Notes: generated by a model not told the origin, from the letters alone. Counted from the stretch's first letter, positions 33,439 through 43,860 are shown. The stretch is DNA of 64,000 nt from Leptodactylus fallax (GCA_947044405.1 CAMRHE010000017.1:10818001-10882000), one strand, 5' to 3'. Numbers and translations: made by a program.

Positions 33439-35062
33439 GTCAATTTCGGGTCATAAACAGTCTGTCTGCCAGATTCTGCTTAATGAACTAAACCTATTCT
33501 TCAACAGATTTGATCACACACCAGCTCCTCCCACCCCAGTATGTCCTTCAGCTTCCCCCACCACAATGACTTCTCCCCATGCGGCCACTTCCCAACAGAC
33601 CAGTAAATCCAGAAATCCGTCTTTATCTGGCCACAGTCTGACCTTCACACGGGCCCAGGTGAGGAAGGAGATGAAAAAGATCAAGGCGAGGAAAGCCGCA
33701 GGGCCAGATGACATCAGTGCAAGGCTAATTAAGACTTGTGGGGACCAGCTGTGTGGTATAATTACATATATGTATAATATGAGCCTGAGGCAGGAAATAG
33801 TCCCTGAATTATGGAAATCTTCTTGTGTGGTACCAGCTCCAAAGAAACCCCACCCTATGGACCTCAACGATTACAGACCTGTAGCACTGACATCCAACCT
33901 GATGAAGATCTTGGAGAGATTGGTTCTCACACATCTCCGCCCTCTAGTGAGCCCCGCTATGGACCCCCTCCAGTTTGCTTATCGGCCGGGCATTGGGGTA
34001 GATGATGCCATCATCCATCTTCTGCACAGGGCTCTGTCTCACCTGGAGAAACCAGGGAACACAGTGAGAATAATGTTCTTTGACTTCTCCAGTGCTTTTA
34101 ACACCATACAGCCCAGGTTATTGAGGGACAAGCTGGGCCTTGCTGGAGTGGACCACCACCTCTCCAACTGGATCCTAGACTACCTCACAAATTGACCTCA
34201 ATACGTGAGAGCCCAAGACTGTGTGTCAGGTACCGTGATCTGTAATACGGGGGCACCTCAGGGTACGGTTCTCGCCCCTTTCCTCTTCACACTGTACACT
34301 GCAGATTTTAGGTGCAACTCATCCAGCTGCTACCTACAGAAGTATTCTGACGACTCTGCAATAGTGGGTCTCATCACAGACGATGATGACAGGGAGTAAA
34401 GAGAACTGAACCAGGATTTTGTGGACTGGTGCCACTGGAACCACCTGAAGATTAACGCGGGGAAGACGAAGGAGATGGTGGTGGACTTCCGCAAAGGCAG
34501 AAGCCCTCCTAAACCAGTGGACATCCTGGGGACGGGCATCGAGATTGTGAACACCTATAAGTACCTGGGTTTGCTCCTTAATAATAAGCTGGACTGGGCA
34601 GATCATATGGAGGCCCTGTACAGGAAGGGCCACAGCAGGCTCTACCTGCTTAGGAAGCTGAGAGCCTTTGGAATCCGGGGGGCACTTCTTAGAACTTTCT
34701 TCAACTCGGTAGTGGCATCAGCCATCTTCTTTGGAGTGGCCTGCTGGGGGAGCAGTATATCAACCAGGGACAGAAATAAACTTGACAAGCTGATTAGAAG
34801 GGCCAGCTCTGTCCTGGGGAGCCCCCTGGACCCAATGCAGGTGGTGGGTGACAGAAGGATACTGTCCGTGGTGAGCTCCATGCGGGAGAAGAAGTCCCAT
34901 CCCATGCATGAGACTGTGATCGCGCTGAGCAGTACTGTCAGTGACCGACTGCTCCACCCTAGGTGTGAGAAGGAGCGCTATCGGAAGTCTTTCCTCCCCA
35001 CCGCGGTTAGGCTGTACAACCAACACCGACCTAAGCGGAGATCATTACATACAGAGAACTGA
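33423..35062 (+). pseudogene. LINE ORF2 C-terminal part: reverse transcriptase
   Basis: One frame from about 33,423 to the stop at 35,060-35,062, interrupted by TGA at 34,193-34,195 and TAA at 34,397-34,399. Reverse transcriptase motifs occur in order: KARKAAGPDDIS; NDYRPVALTSNLMKILERL; FFDFSSAFNTI, with the first catalytic Asp at 34,082-34,084; GAPQGTVLAPFLFTLY; YSDDSAIV, with the Asp pair at 34,349-34,354; LKINAGKTKEMVVDF; YKYLGLLLNNKL. The C-terminus ends RLYNQHR-like, as in this superfamily. It would copy LINE RNA into DNA at the nicked target. The TGA is one C-to-T step from an Arg codon (CGA), typical of CpG decay. All catalytic residues remain. Confidence 0.9.
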
Positions 35063-35280
35063 AATATCTCTCTGCCTGTTAAATCCCCCCCCCCCTCCTT
35101 TGCTACGTCCTATCTGTCTGTCTGCTATTAATGTAATGCCTCTCACCTTGGAACATTCCTGTACATGTTGTATTTGTATTTGTATCTGCTTATCTTATCT
35201 TATCTTTGCTGCTGTAACACACTGAATTTCCCCATTGTGGGACTATTAAAGGACTATTATTATTATTATTATTATTACTC

Positions 35281-35806
35281 AATCGGATGGCCAGCCATGT
35301 AATACACACATGGGTCAGATCCCAAGAGTGAAACTTGCTCACTCTATGACATCCATAAGAATAAGACATGTCCTTGAAAAGGAATGTATCACCATTTTTA
35401 TTTATTTATTAAAACCACATAACGAAATATAACCCTTTTTTCTAATATGCTTTTATTTTCTGATGATAGATTTTTTTATTCTCATGTTTATGTACATAAT
35501 TATGGGGGAGGCCATCTTGCCTGTGATTCTCCTCTGCTCTGTTAACAGCATTTAGTGACCTCCTTTACAGCACAGGCATGGCCACAGGCTGCAATAGTCT
35601 GGAGACAACTCATTGACATCTATGGGGAGATATCTATTAAAAGTAGTGGATGTAATGATGGTTCAGTGGTGTTATCTATGGAAGTGTTATCTTCTGTTCT
35701 GATTGTCTTTGTGATGTAAATTATGTGGTTACTGCAAAAAAAAAAAAAAAAAAAAAGGGCAAATGACAGTGCATTATTAGGTTTAGTGGCCAGAGTTAAT
35801 ATTGCA

Positions 35807-35859
<53 letters not shown>

Positions 35860-36844
35860 TTTTATAGAGATAATGACATGGAAAATTAAAAATAAGATCA
35901 TCAAAAATTATTTAAATCTATGTTTAATTTGGTTCAAGCAATTTTTTGGTGACACATCCCCTTTAAGCTTGTAATACTGCCATAGCACCATAGAATCATG
36001 TTAAGTTTGTAGGATTTATGCTCAATGTATTTTTTATGGAATATGCTCGGATATATTTCTTTGCTCCAAGCATCTTATTTACTGACATAATTCAATTTTG
36101 CTTTCCGTACCTTCCAGCTCTATTTAATGGATAGTCACATCAAGCACAAAAATACTCAAATATTTTCCGTGTCTGAGATTTATCATTGTGTTCTGACTGT
36201 AAATATCCATAAATGTCCATAATATGAAGCAGAACTAAACATTTCCTGGGCCTGCTATGGCAGCGCCTCTGCTCTGCACTCCAGTCACAACAGAAGCGCT
36301 CCCGTGTGGCGCGGTTATTAATCCTCCACAGCGCAGGACGGAGGCTGACGAAACACTCCAGCCTGTTTTCACAGATGGCCGCTCTCTTGTGTATTTCATT
36401 GAAAAAAATATTAAACAAAACGGGCTGTTTCCTTTCTCTCTGCAAGTAATTAATGGAGACAAAATAGGCAAATACGGGTAATGTGAAGGATGGAGGGAGG
36501 ATCAGGCAGAGCGACTTGTAGGAGGAAAATGATATATCATTTATGAAATATATTCCCTTAACATTAACTTCTTGTGCACACAACAAGACAACAGAATGTT
36601 AGCAGGTAAATAAATAAAGCAATTCTGCTAAAAGCCTCGATTAAAATTCTACTGTTGTCTCCTTGGTAACAGACTACAAACAAAGCCTTGTGTAGTCTGA
36701 CCCTGCAATCATGTTGCCTATCTCTTTGTCCTGGAAGTGAATCCAGACCATCTAGTAGGATGTCTGTGCTCCAGAGATATGTCAAATAGGAGGTGTATAT
36801 TGTTTCGATACCTGACAGATTTTGGAAGCTGCTAGTACAGTAAC
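35281..36844. other. unassigned, with poly(A) and (TA)n tracts
   Basis: Contains a run of about 22 A at 35,736-35,757 and (TA)n at about 35,809-35,855. 36,040-36,500 is unique-looking and partly GC-richer (GCGCTCCCGTGTGGCGCGG). No gene is recognised; an antisense frame of 148 codons at 36,140-36,586 has no domain. Confidence 0.45.
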
Positions 36845-36847
36845 ACA

Positions 36848-37408
36848 TACCCCAGTGTTTAGTATAGGTGAAATGGTTGATAATTGGTGACCGTGTCCTC
36901 TCATACCACTAGAATCAACTAAGCAGGCCTAGATCAGTTGTAGGCAAGGTGCAGAATCTCACTGCAGTACATATAAGGTGGCGGACTGACATGTACATAT
37001 GTCCTCTCCCGTGTGCTACGATTGTTTTGGTCTGTTTTGGATGAAATATCTTGTATCAAATTTATTATTTATTTTTCTTACTTATATAGCGCCATCCTAT
37101 TCCATAGCGCTTTACAAATATAGTCAACACGATCCCATATAGGGCGCACAATCTTCAATCCTTATCAATATGTCTTTGGAATGTGGAGGAAACCAGAAAC
37201 ACCAGGAGAAGATACAAACTCCTTGCAGAGGCTGGATTTGACCTTAAGACTCCAATGCTGCAAGGCTACGGTGCTAACCATTGAGCCACTGTGGTGCCCA
37301 AATTATCTATATTTGGGAAATCTGGGTGATTTTTGTGAAGTTATTCGTAGTTGGAAGAGCTGGGTGAATTTTATTAAATTATGTGTACTTGGGAAAGCTG
37401 GGTGCTTT
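36848..37408 (-). repeat. composite repeat, inverted copy 1, split by a SINE
   Basis: Read on the minus strand this matches 41,011-41,400 on the plus strand. First come three tandem units of about 38 bp (CACCCAGCTTTCCCAAGTAC and CACCCAGATTTCCCAAATAT types, plus-strand positions about 37,298-37,408). The body follows with ACAAGATATTTCATCC, GGAGAGGACATATGTACATG, GGCCTGCTTAGTTGATT and GGTCACCAATTATCAACCAT. The V-SINE at 37,062-37,298 sits between tandem part and body. The other copy lacks it, so the SINE inserted later. The family is unknown to me. Confidence 0.72.
37062..37298 (-). mobile_element. V-SINE-like retroposon
   Basis: On the minus strand: GCACCACAGTGGCTCAATGG, GTTAGCACC, a short body with CAAGGAGTTTGTATCTTCTC, GGTTTCCTCCACATTCCAAA and GACATATTGATAAGG, then AAAGCGCTATGGAATAGGAT and GGCGCTATATAAGTAAG with an A/T-rich tail. 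The tRNA-like head and conserved central TTTCCTCC...TCCAAAGACAT domain are typical of V-SINEs. It is of intermediate decay. Confidence 0.8.
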
Positions 37409-37519
37409 TCCAGTGATAAACGCACTATAGAGGGCAGTCCTGCTGCTGATGGTGAAGCCCTGGCTAGTTTAAATGTAGGAGTGATGTCATTCACATGAAC
37501 CAGTTTGGTACTGAAAACA

Positions 37520-37523
<4 letters not shown>

Positions 37524-37558
<35 letters not shown>

Positions 37559-37576
37559 CCTATATATATATATACA
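37524..37576 (+). repeat. (TA)n microsatellite at the transposon insertion site
   Basis: TA runs at 37,524-37,553 and 37,561-37,574 lie directly left of the Tc1/mariner element, which inserts at TA dinucleotides. Confidence 0.9.
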
Positions 37577-37844
37577 CAGTACAGACCAAAAGTTTGGACA
37601 CACCTTCTCATTCCAAGAGTTTTCTGTATTTTCATGACTATAAAAATTGTAGATTCACACTGAAGGCATCAAAACTATGAATTAACACATGTGGAATTAT
37701 ATACTTAACAAAAAAGTGTGAAACAACTGAAAATATGTCTTATATTCTAGGTTCTTCAAAGTAGCCACCTTTTGCTTTGATTTCTGCTTTGCACACTCTT
37801 GGCATTCTCTTGATGAGCTTCAAGAGGTAGTCACCTGAAATGGT
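37577..37844. repeat. left terminal inverted repeat of the DD38E element
   Basis: Pairs with 38,937-39,204. The inner limit is CACCTGAAATGGT. It contains the last about 35 codons of the transposase, so the inverted repeat overlaps coding sequence. Mismatches to the right arm are few (for example GATTCACACTG here against GATTCGAACTG in the right arm read in reverse). Confidence 0.9.
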
Positions 37845-38790
37845 CTTCCAACAGTCTTGAAGGAGTTCCCAGAGATGCTTAGCACTTGTTGGCCCTTTTG
37901 CCTTCACTCTGCGGTCCAGCTCACCCCAAACCATCTCGATTGGGTTCAGGTCTGGTGACTGTGGAGGCCAGGTCATCTGGCGTAGCACCCCATCACTCTC
38001 CTTCTTGGTCAAATAGCCCTTACACAGTCTGGAGGTGTGTTTGGGGTCATTGTCCTGTTGAAAAATAAATGATGGTCCAACTAAACGCAAACCGGATGGA
38101 ATAGCATGCCGCTGCAAGATGCTGTGGTAACCATGCTGGTTCAGTATTCCTTCAATTTTGAATAAATCCCCAACAGTGTCACCAGCAAAGCACCCCCACA
38201 CCATCACACCTCCTCCTCCATGCTTCACGGTGGGAACCAGGCATGTAGAGTCCATTCATTCACCTTTTCTGCGTCGCACAAAGACACGGTGGTTGGAACC
38301 AAAGATCTCAAATTTGGACTCATCAGACCAAAGCACAGATTTCCACAGGTCTAATGTCCATTCCTTGTGTTCTTTGCCCAACAAGTCTCTTCTGCTTGTT
38401 GCCTGTCCTTAGCAGTGGTTTCCTAGCAGCTATTTTACCATGAAGGCCTGCTGCACACAGTCTCCTCTTAACAGTTGTTGTAGAGATGTGTCTGCTGCTA
38501 GAACTCTGTGTGGCATTGACCTGGTCTCTAATCTGAGCTGCTGTTAACTTGCGATTTCTGAGGCTGGTGACTCGGATGAACTTATCCTCCGCAGCAGAGG
38601 TGACTCTTGGTCTTCCTTTCCTGGGGTGGTCCTCATGTGAGCCAGTTTCTTTGTAGCGCTTGATGGTTTTGGCCACTGCACTTGGGGACACTTTCAAAGT
38701 TTTCCCAATTTTTCGGACTGACTGACCTTCATTTCTTAACGTAATGATGGCCACTCGTTTTTCTTTACTTAGCTGCTTTTTTCTTGCCAT
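37740..38790 (-). pseudogene. Tc1/mariner transposase, broken
   Basis: About 350 codons from ATG at 38,790 to the stop at 37,740. The N-terminus (open to 38,323) has a paired-type DNA-binding region: SKEKRVAIITLRNEGQSV, VSPSAVAKTIKRYKETGS, KGRPR, and TAAQIRDQVN. Near 38,376-38,386 two bases appear to be missing, shifting the frame. The next part gives LWSDESKFEIF with the first catalytic Asp at 38,322-38,324. A TGA at 38,256-38,258 then stops it, one C-to-T change from an Arg codon. The rest is open from 38,255: HGGGGVMVWGCF, QQDNDPKHTS (Asp codon 38,052-38,054) and SPDLNPIEMVW (Glu codon 37,935-37,937). The two codons are 39 positions apart, hence DD38E. It would have cut and pasted the element at TA sites. 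Confidence 0.93.
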
Positions 38791-38936
38791 AATACAAATT
38801 CTAACACTCCATTCAGTAGGACTATCAGCTGTGTATCCACCTGACTTCTGAACAACACAACTGATGGTCCCAACCCCATTTATAAGGCAAGAAATCCCAC
38901 TTATTAAACCTGACAGGGCACACCTGTGAAGTGAAA

Positions 38937-39204
38937 ACCATTTCAGGTGACTACCTCTTGAAGCTCATCAAGAGAATGCCAAGAGTGTGCAAAGCAGTAA
39001 TCAAAGCAAAAGGTGGCTACTTTGAAGAACCTAGAATATAAGACATATTTTCAGTTGTTTCACACTTTTTTGTTAAGTATATAATTCCACATGTGTTAAT
39101 TCATAGTTTTGATGCCTTCAGTTCGAATCTACAATTTTTATAGTCATGAAAATACAGAAAACTCTTGGAATGAGAAGGTGTGTCCAAACTTTTGGTCTGT
39201 ACTG
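38937..39204. repeat. right terminal inverted repeat of the DD38E element
   Basis: Mirror of 37,577-37,844. It carries a non-coding copy of the transposase 3' end (GGTGGCTACTTTGAAGAACC, then TAGAATATAAGACATA). Confidence 0.9.
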
Positions 39205-39399
39205 TATATAGACAAGTTATTTTTTATGTTGTATTATTATTTAGGTCCACATGCAGTGCCCCGTGTGGCCATGATTGTCTTTGCATGTATTATCTAACAC
39301 ATCATTTTAATGTAACAAAATAAACAATATTTTTAGTTTAGTTTAGTATAAAACCATGTGCCTATGGCTGAGTTATATTTATGTATTTTCTGTATTTAT
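39205..39399. other. no recognised feature
   Basis: Short AT-rich spacer between the transposon and the next interval. Confidence 0.4.
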
Positions 39400-40165
39400 G
39401 TTCTGCAGCTTCCCTTTTGTGTTACCCCTAATGGTTTTCCCCACTGTTGGTCACCCCTTTACCCTTTCAAGGCTTGGTTCAGCCCTGGCCAATCACAGTC
39501 TCTGCAGGACTGTTAGAGCCTCAGTTTGTGGTTAGTGTGCAGTGAGTGTTGGCACTGCAGCAGCTGAGCTCTACCATGTTCTAGTCAGCCCCTGAGGGAG
39601 AAGATTACATGATGATGAGCCTGTCTGCTGTACAGATCGTGTACCAGGAGGAGAGAAGGAGTCCCATTTTCCTGGATCTGTATTCCATGATCCATCCACC
39701 TAATAAGGTATCTGGGCCCAAGGGACTTCCATATCGCCTGCCTTCAGAACCATCTACTGAGGCAAGGCTTGCTATAGAGTTGTTGGAGTGGAGTACAAGG
39801 CACCTACTTACCATTCGGTCTGGGCATCCCTCATCCCCAAGGCTGGGTGAATCCAACAGTTGGGAGACTACTACCCCCATCAGGAAGCTGCACCTGTTCA
39901 CAGTTATACAGTTTGCCACAGCAAAGTTCACTGTTTCTGCTACACTACTGCTTCCTGCGTTTACCATCAGGGCCCTTCCAAACACCTTCTGTCAGAGAGG
40001 ACCCCTCTCCAACTGGAAGCGAACTACTACCACCACCATCCGGTATCGCACAGGCTCCCCTCGTCAGTGCTAGAGGAGTTCGGTTGGAGCACTCCGTATA
40101 TCCAGTGACATCACTATTGCCACTACTACTCCCATCCTCCGGTTCCCTCCATCTGGGTTGAGACC
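39400..40165. other. GC-richer interval, possible retroelement leader
   Basis: Composition changes sharply from the flanks. Text such as CAGTTTGTGGTTAGTGTGCA, GAGCTCTACCATGTTCTAG and GGCACTGCAGCAGC looks like an LTR or leader region. Frames of 126-154 codons overlap on both strands (39,609-40,073 plus, 39,605-39,985 minus), but none has a recognisable protein motif. No long terminal repeat partner was found nearby. Confidence 0.3.
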
Positions 40166-40945
40166 TTATTTTTTGCATGACATTTTGTACTTGTAGTTGG
40201 CACCATTTTGGGGTACATATAATGATTTTATTAGCTTTTATTAATGTTTTTTGGGGGCCTATGTGAAAGAAAATACAATTTGTCATTTTTTTATGTTTTG
40301 CCTTAAAAATGACATCAGCATTGTCCATTGGGTCCTTCCAATTGCAGTGATATCATATTTATATAGGTTTTGAATATACTTTATCATTTTTACAAAATAT
40401 ACACCATTTTGTAAAAATAATTTGCTGGGGGGAACCGTATTCTGACATTGATACCTTTTTTATTTTTTTTTTTGTTGATCAAGCCATAGGTCATCACATG
40501 GGGCTGAGCTGCAATACCAAGCACTGCCACTATACAATGTATGGCGCTGCACTTGGCAAGTAATGAAGAGGCCGCAGCAATCCATATCATAGTCCTGGAC
40601 AATCCCAAAATGGATTCCATCACAGATCTCCAAGAGAAGTCTTTTGGCCTCTACTGAAGGTGCTGGAACAAAAATATCAGAATGGCTTACCCAAAATGGC
40701 CGCTACCATAGGTTTGTGAAGAGAAACTTTTTTTTCCTCTACCAAAAATGTTGGGATAAATGTTGGACAAATGTATACGATGCAGTGACAGCTTCATAAT
40801 GGGGAAAGCTACTAGTTTCTGAAAGGCATACGAGGAACTTTTTTGTTCAGTATCCAAACTGGGTCATCTGAGCGACGTCGCTTCTGCGTTTGACCTGGCC
40901 AGCTGCGTTTCGCCACTCCACGTGGGACGTCACCAGCCAGAGCTT
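40166..40945. repeat. old MITE-like sequence
   Basis: Words such as GGCACCATTTTGGGGTACAT, AAAATGACATCAGCATTGTC and GGGCTGAGCTGCAATACCAA recall dispersed MITE-type repeats. The last is close to CAATACCAAGCACAGCACCA at 44,650. No gene. Boundaries are unclear. Confidence 0.4.
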
Positions 40946-40969
40946 CACCACCACCACCACCACCACCAT
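40946..40969 (+). repeat. (CCA)n microsatellite
   Basis: About seven perfect CCA units. Confidence 0.9.
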
Positions 40970-41010
40970 TACCCTCTATAGTGCCGGCTATGCACTCATC
41001 ACTGGAAAAT

Positions 41011-41400
41011 CACCCAACTTTCCCAAATATGGACACTTTCATAAAAATCACCCAGCTTTCCTAAGTACGGATAATTTGATGAAGTCACCCAGCTTTTCCA
41101 GATTTAGAAAATTTTATGGAAATTGCCCAGCTTTCCCAAGTACTGATAATTTGATGAAAATTACCCAGCTTTCCCATGTAAGGACAATTTGATGCAAAAT
41201 TTCAGACCGTTTGGTACAAGACATTTCATCTAACACAGGACAGCAGCACAGGGGAGGACATCTGTACAGGTCAGTCTTGCATGTACCGCAGTGGGGGGTC
41301 CGGACATTGTCTACACATGATGTGGGCCTGTTTTAGTTGATGTGGTGGTATAAGAGGGGTATAGAAGTGCGGGGTCACCATTTACTAACCATTCTATTTA
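41011..41400 (+). repeat. composite repeat, copy 2 (38-bp units plus body)
   Basis: Five tandem units of about 38 bp of the form CACCCAGCTTTCCTAAGTAC then GGATAATTTGATGAAGT. They are followed by GGTACAAGACATTTCATCTA, GGGGAGGACATCTGTACAGG, GGGCCTGTTTTAGTTGATGT and GGTCACCATTTACTAACCAT. It matches the reverse strand of 36,848-37,408 but has no SINE insert. Confidence 0.75.
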
Positions 41401-41941
41401 TCCTCTACTTCTAGCTGACAAACATTAGGTAGGTAAACAAGAAGCAGGGGACAGATTGACGGGAGGATGACCACGGGGGTTGTCTGTAGTCTGTTACCAT
41501 AGAAACGCATAGGCCTGAATAGGAGCTGGATGTGTAAGGTGGTAGAGAATGGCCTTAGGTGAGTGACTAGTTTATGTCCTTGCTGAAGATTGGCCCATGT
41601 AGTTACTTGTGCATCTTAGTGAATATACTGATGACTTTTGCACTTTATGATGTTACACTGTCACTTTTATTGTGTATTTGCATCTATCTCAGTGTTATTT
41701 CTGGTAAGAGGGCGGCGCTGTGCCTCTCCAAGTGGGCAGAATCTGGTTGTGTTCATGGCTATGCACCGGGTGGTGTCTCTTTTGATGCTGCCCGCACAGT
41801 CTTCTTGTGCCACGGCTTATCTCCTTGTAGTCGTGTCAGGTGGGATGGGCTCTTTCCATAAATGAGGTGCGGCCTCCGCTGGGCTCATAGCTGCCGTAGA
41901 TTTACAGAATCATTTACTCCAGAAATGACTAAAAAGGCAAA
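41401..41941. other. no recognised feature
   Basis: Unassigned; no element end or domain recognised. Confidence 0.4.
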
Positions 41942-42300
41942 AGGCTAGGTTGACATTTGTGTTTGAGTCTTCACCGAAAATCCGTGGAGGAAAAAGTCCT
42001 GCACGGAGAACTTTTTCCTCCGCCAGTTTCAATTTTATGACAACGGACCCCCATTATAGACAATGGGGTCTGTTGGACTCTGTGCGTTACCGCTGTTTTA
42101 GCAGTCCGCCTCTGTTGTTCGGGTCCTTTGACGGACCTAAACAATGGAGAGGTGGTGTTAGCATAAGGCTACATGACTGAATGGGGGCTGCACTTGACTT
42201 CAACGGGGGATTAAGTTCCAATGCCACGTGGCAGGATAGGACCTGCTCTATAATCACCGGACCCCCATCAGGAGTGCCTCAGCCTGCACACTGGATCATG
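41942..42300. mobile_element. 'AGGCTAGGTTGACA' MITE-like element
   Basis: Starts AAGGCTAGGTTGACATTTGT and carries inverted words (TCCTGCACGGAGAACTTTTT; GGACCCCCATTATAGACAAT; GGGGTCTGTTGGACTC). The style matches 57,113-57,309. The right end is unclear. Confidence 0.45.
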
Positions 42301-42440
42301 TGCATGAGCGTGCCCCCTTTTTGGGAAAGTAGCGAGGGCGTTGCACAAAAGAAAGTTGATCTGTGCAAAAAAATAGCCACTATTTTCATGCCTTGTACAC
42401 CAGAAAGCTGCCCCTTACACTAGTGTATCTGATGTCTTCT

Positions 42441-42892
42441 TTAAAGGGAATCTGTCAGGACGATTTGGGACACTAAACCACCCACAGGCCCTAATGGACC
42501 GGGATTTAGTATCCCAAATCGCCCCTCAATAAAGCCATTTGTGCCCGCAATAAAAATAGAAAAGCTTTATACTGCCCCTGTTGCTGTACTCCTCGTGCGG
42601 GCAGAGTACACCTCGCGCCAGTGCGCATGCGCAGTACCTCCGGCACTTGCTCAGTGAAGCTGGGGTGTACATCCTTGGCTTCACTGAAGAACTGTACAAG
42701 TTTCGGGAGCACCAGAGATGAGTCTGATGACGCTCATGGGACTCATCTTTGGATAAGTATAAAGGTTTATTATTTAGTAATTCTGGTATGGATGGCTTTA
42801 TATAACAGGGTGATTTGGGACACTAAACCCCTGGTCTATAAGGACCTGGTGGTGGTTTAGTGTCCCAAATCGACCTGACAGGTTCCCTTTAA
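42441..42892. mobile_element. T2/Kolobok-type MITE, 452 bp
   Basis: Begins TTAAAGGGAATCTGTCAGG and ends CCTGACAGGTTCCCTTTAA. Next inward, GATTTGGGACACTAAACCAC is mirrored by GTGGTTTAGTGTCCCAAATC. TTAA is present at both edges. The interior is GC-rich with CpGs (GCGCCAGTGCGCATGCGCAG). It is the best-defined MITE in the window and looks young from its arm identity. Confidence 0.92.
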
Positions 42893-43027
42893 TCACTAAT
42901 ATTAGTTCCTTTTCAAAAAAAAATTTGCATTTTTGCTAATAGAAGATCAGACCTATTCCCAAACCAATCTGCCCTTACATACTCCAGCATAGTCTGCTGA
43001 CTGGTCCTTTATAATAATGTATTTTGA

Positions 43028-43390
43028 TGTCCTATCCACAGGATACATCGTCAGTACCTGATGCGTTGGGGTCTGGCACCCGGCCCCTGCACAGATCAGC
43101 TGTTCTGGCTTTCTCCGGGTGCAGGAAGCTGCTGCAGTGGACAGGGAGTGTCTGCAGTCTGCTGTTGTATAAGTAATAGGAACAGCGCTGCATCCTCATC
43201 CACTGTATAGCGGTGGTGCCGGGGTATTGCAGAGCAGCTCCAATTATTTGCTTCTTCTCCCAGTCCACTGCAGATGCTGATCTGTACGGGGTCCTGGTGT
43301 CAGACCCCTACAGATCAGATACTGATAACCTATCCTGTGCATGGGTCATCAGAATGCAAAATCCATTGGGAAAACCCCTTTCAATGGCTA
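43028..43390. mobile_element. 'GATCAGCTG' palindromic MITE, copy
   Basis: GATGTCCTATCCACAGGATA, GGGGTCTGGCACCCGGCCCC and ACAGATCAGCTGTTCTGGC on the left; ACGGGGTCCTGGTGTCAGAC, CCCTACAGATCAGATACTG and AACCTATCCTGTGC on the right. The end GGGAAAACCCCTTTCAA is a weakened CCCCTTTAA. Same family as 43,862-44,235. Confidence 0.72.
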
Positions 43391-43860
43391 TCTGCTAACT
43401 CAAATATAAATTCCAATGGAGTTGTCTGTTTTTGCTGCGCTAGGTGTGAATCGCGTCCTGGTGTATGCCTCCCAACACAATGAAATAAGTTTAATTGGAA
43501 CGAAACATGAATTAAATAGCTCTTGCATGTCGAGGCAGTGATGTGGAGCTCCAGACTGTCCCCGCCTGATCTGGGAATATTGAGCATAATCCTGGCTGAA
43601 TCTATTCTCCGCAGTCATAGGGAAAGTTTGCAGGGCAGAACAGACTGTAACTAGGATTATTGACAAATATTATTACATAAGGCGGTTTTATTGTACAGTA
43701 TGCGTGGAGAATATCAGCACTTACAGCCAGTGACACCTACAGGCCTAAACATACTACAGCACCCACTCCTAAAACATGGAATGATAATTTGTTGCATTAT
43801 ATATTTAGGCAGATTTCCTATATTTTATTATGTTCATGTATTACTCAAGCGGCACACTGA
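43391..43860. other. no recognised feature
   Basis: Unassigned sequence between two MITEs. Confidence 0.4.

Larger units (their letters stand above)
32091..35280 (+). mobile_element. L2/CR1-superfamily LINE, nearly full-length ORF2
   Basis: A non-LTR retrotransposon of about 3.2 kb. It has an apurinic-type endonuclease domain, then a reverse transcriptase, a short 3' UTR with AACACACTGAATTTCCCC and GTGGGACTATTAAAGG, and a terminal (ATT)n tail at about 35,256-35,277. The microsatellite tail instead of poly(A) and the fused EN-RT protein fit the L2/CR1 (jockey) superfamily. L2/Maui-like is my best guess and Rex1-like is possible. The 5' boundary is uncertain, and a T-run at about 32,119-32,146 lies near it. 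The coding frame is broken at three places, so it is probably not autonomous. Confidence 0.92.
37577..39204 (-). mobile_element. Tc1/mariner transposon, DD38E (Intruder-like), 1,628 bp
   Basis: Ends are CAGTACAGACCAAAAGTTTG on the left and its mirror at 39,185-39,204; TA follows on the right, and CA (a mutated TA) precedes on the left. Inverted repeats run for about 267 bp with only about three visible mismatches. A single broken transposase frame lies on the minus strand. Key-residue spacing is DD38E rather than the usual DD34E, matching the published Intruder sister family of Tc1. It is a non-autonomous copy of a cut-and-paste transposon and its close arms suggest a fairly recent insertion. 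Confidence 0.95.

Noticed and set aside
35256..35279. (ATT)n as an independent microsatellite
   Set aside because: It sits exactly at the LINE 3' end and is best explained as its tail.
32091..35280. Endogenous retrovirus
   Set aside because: No long terminal repeats, gag, protease or integrase; endonuclease precedes reverse transcriptase and the tail is (ATT)n, so this is a LINE.
36140..36586. 148-codon antisense frame
   Set aside because: Overlapped by another frame of similar style and lacks any recognisable domain.
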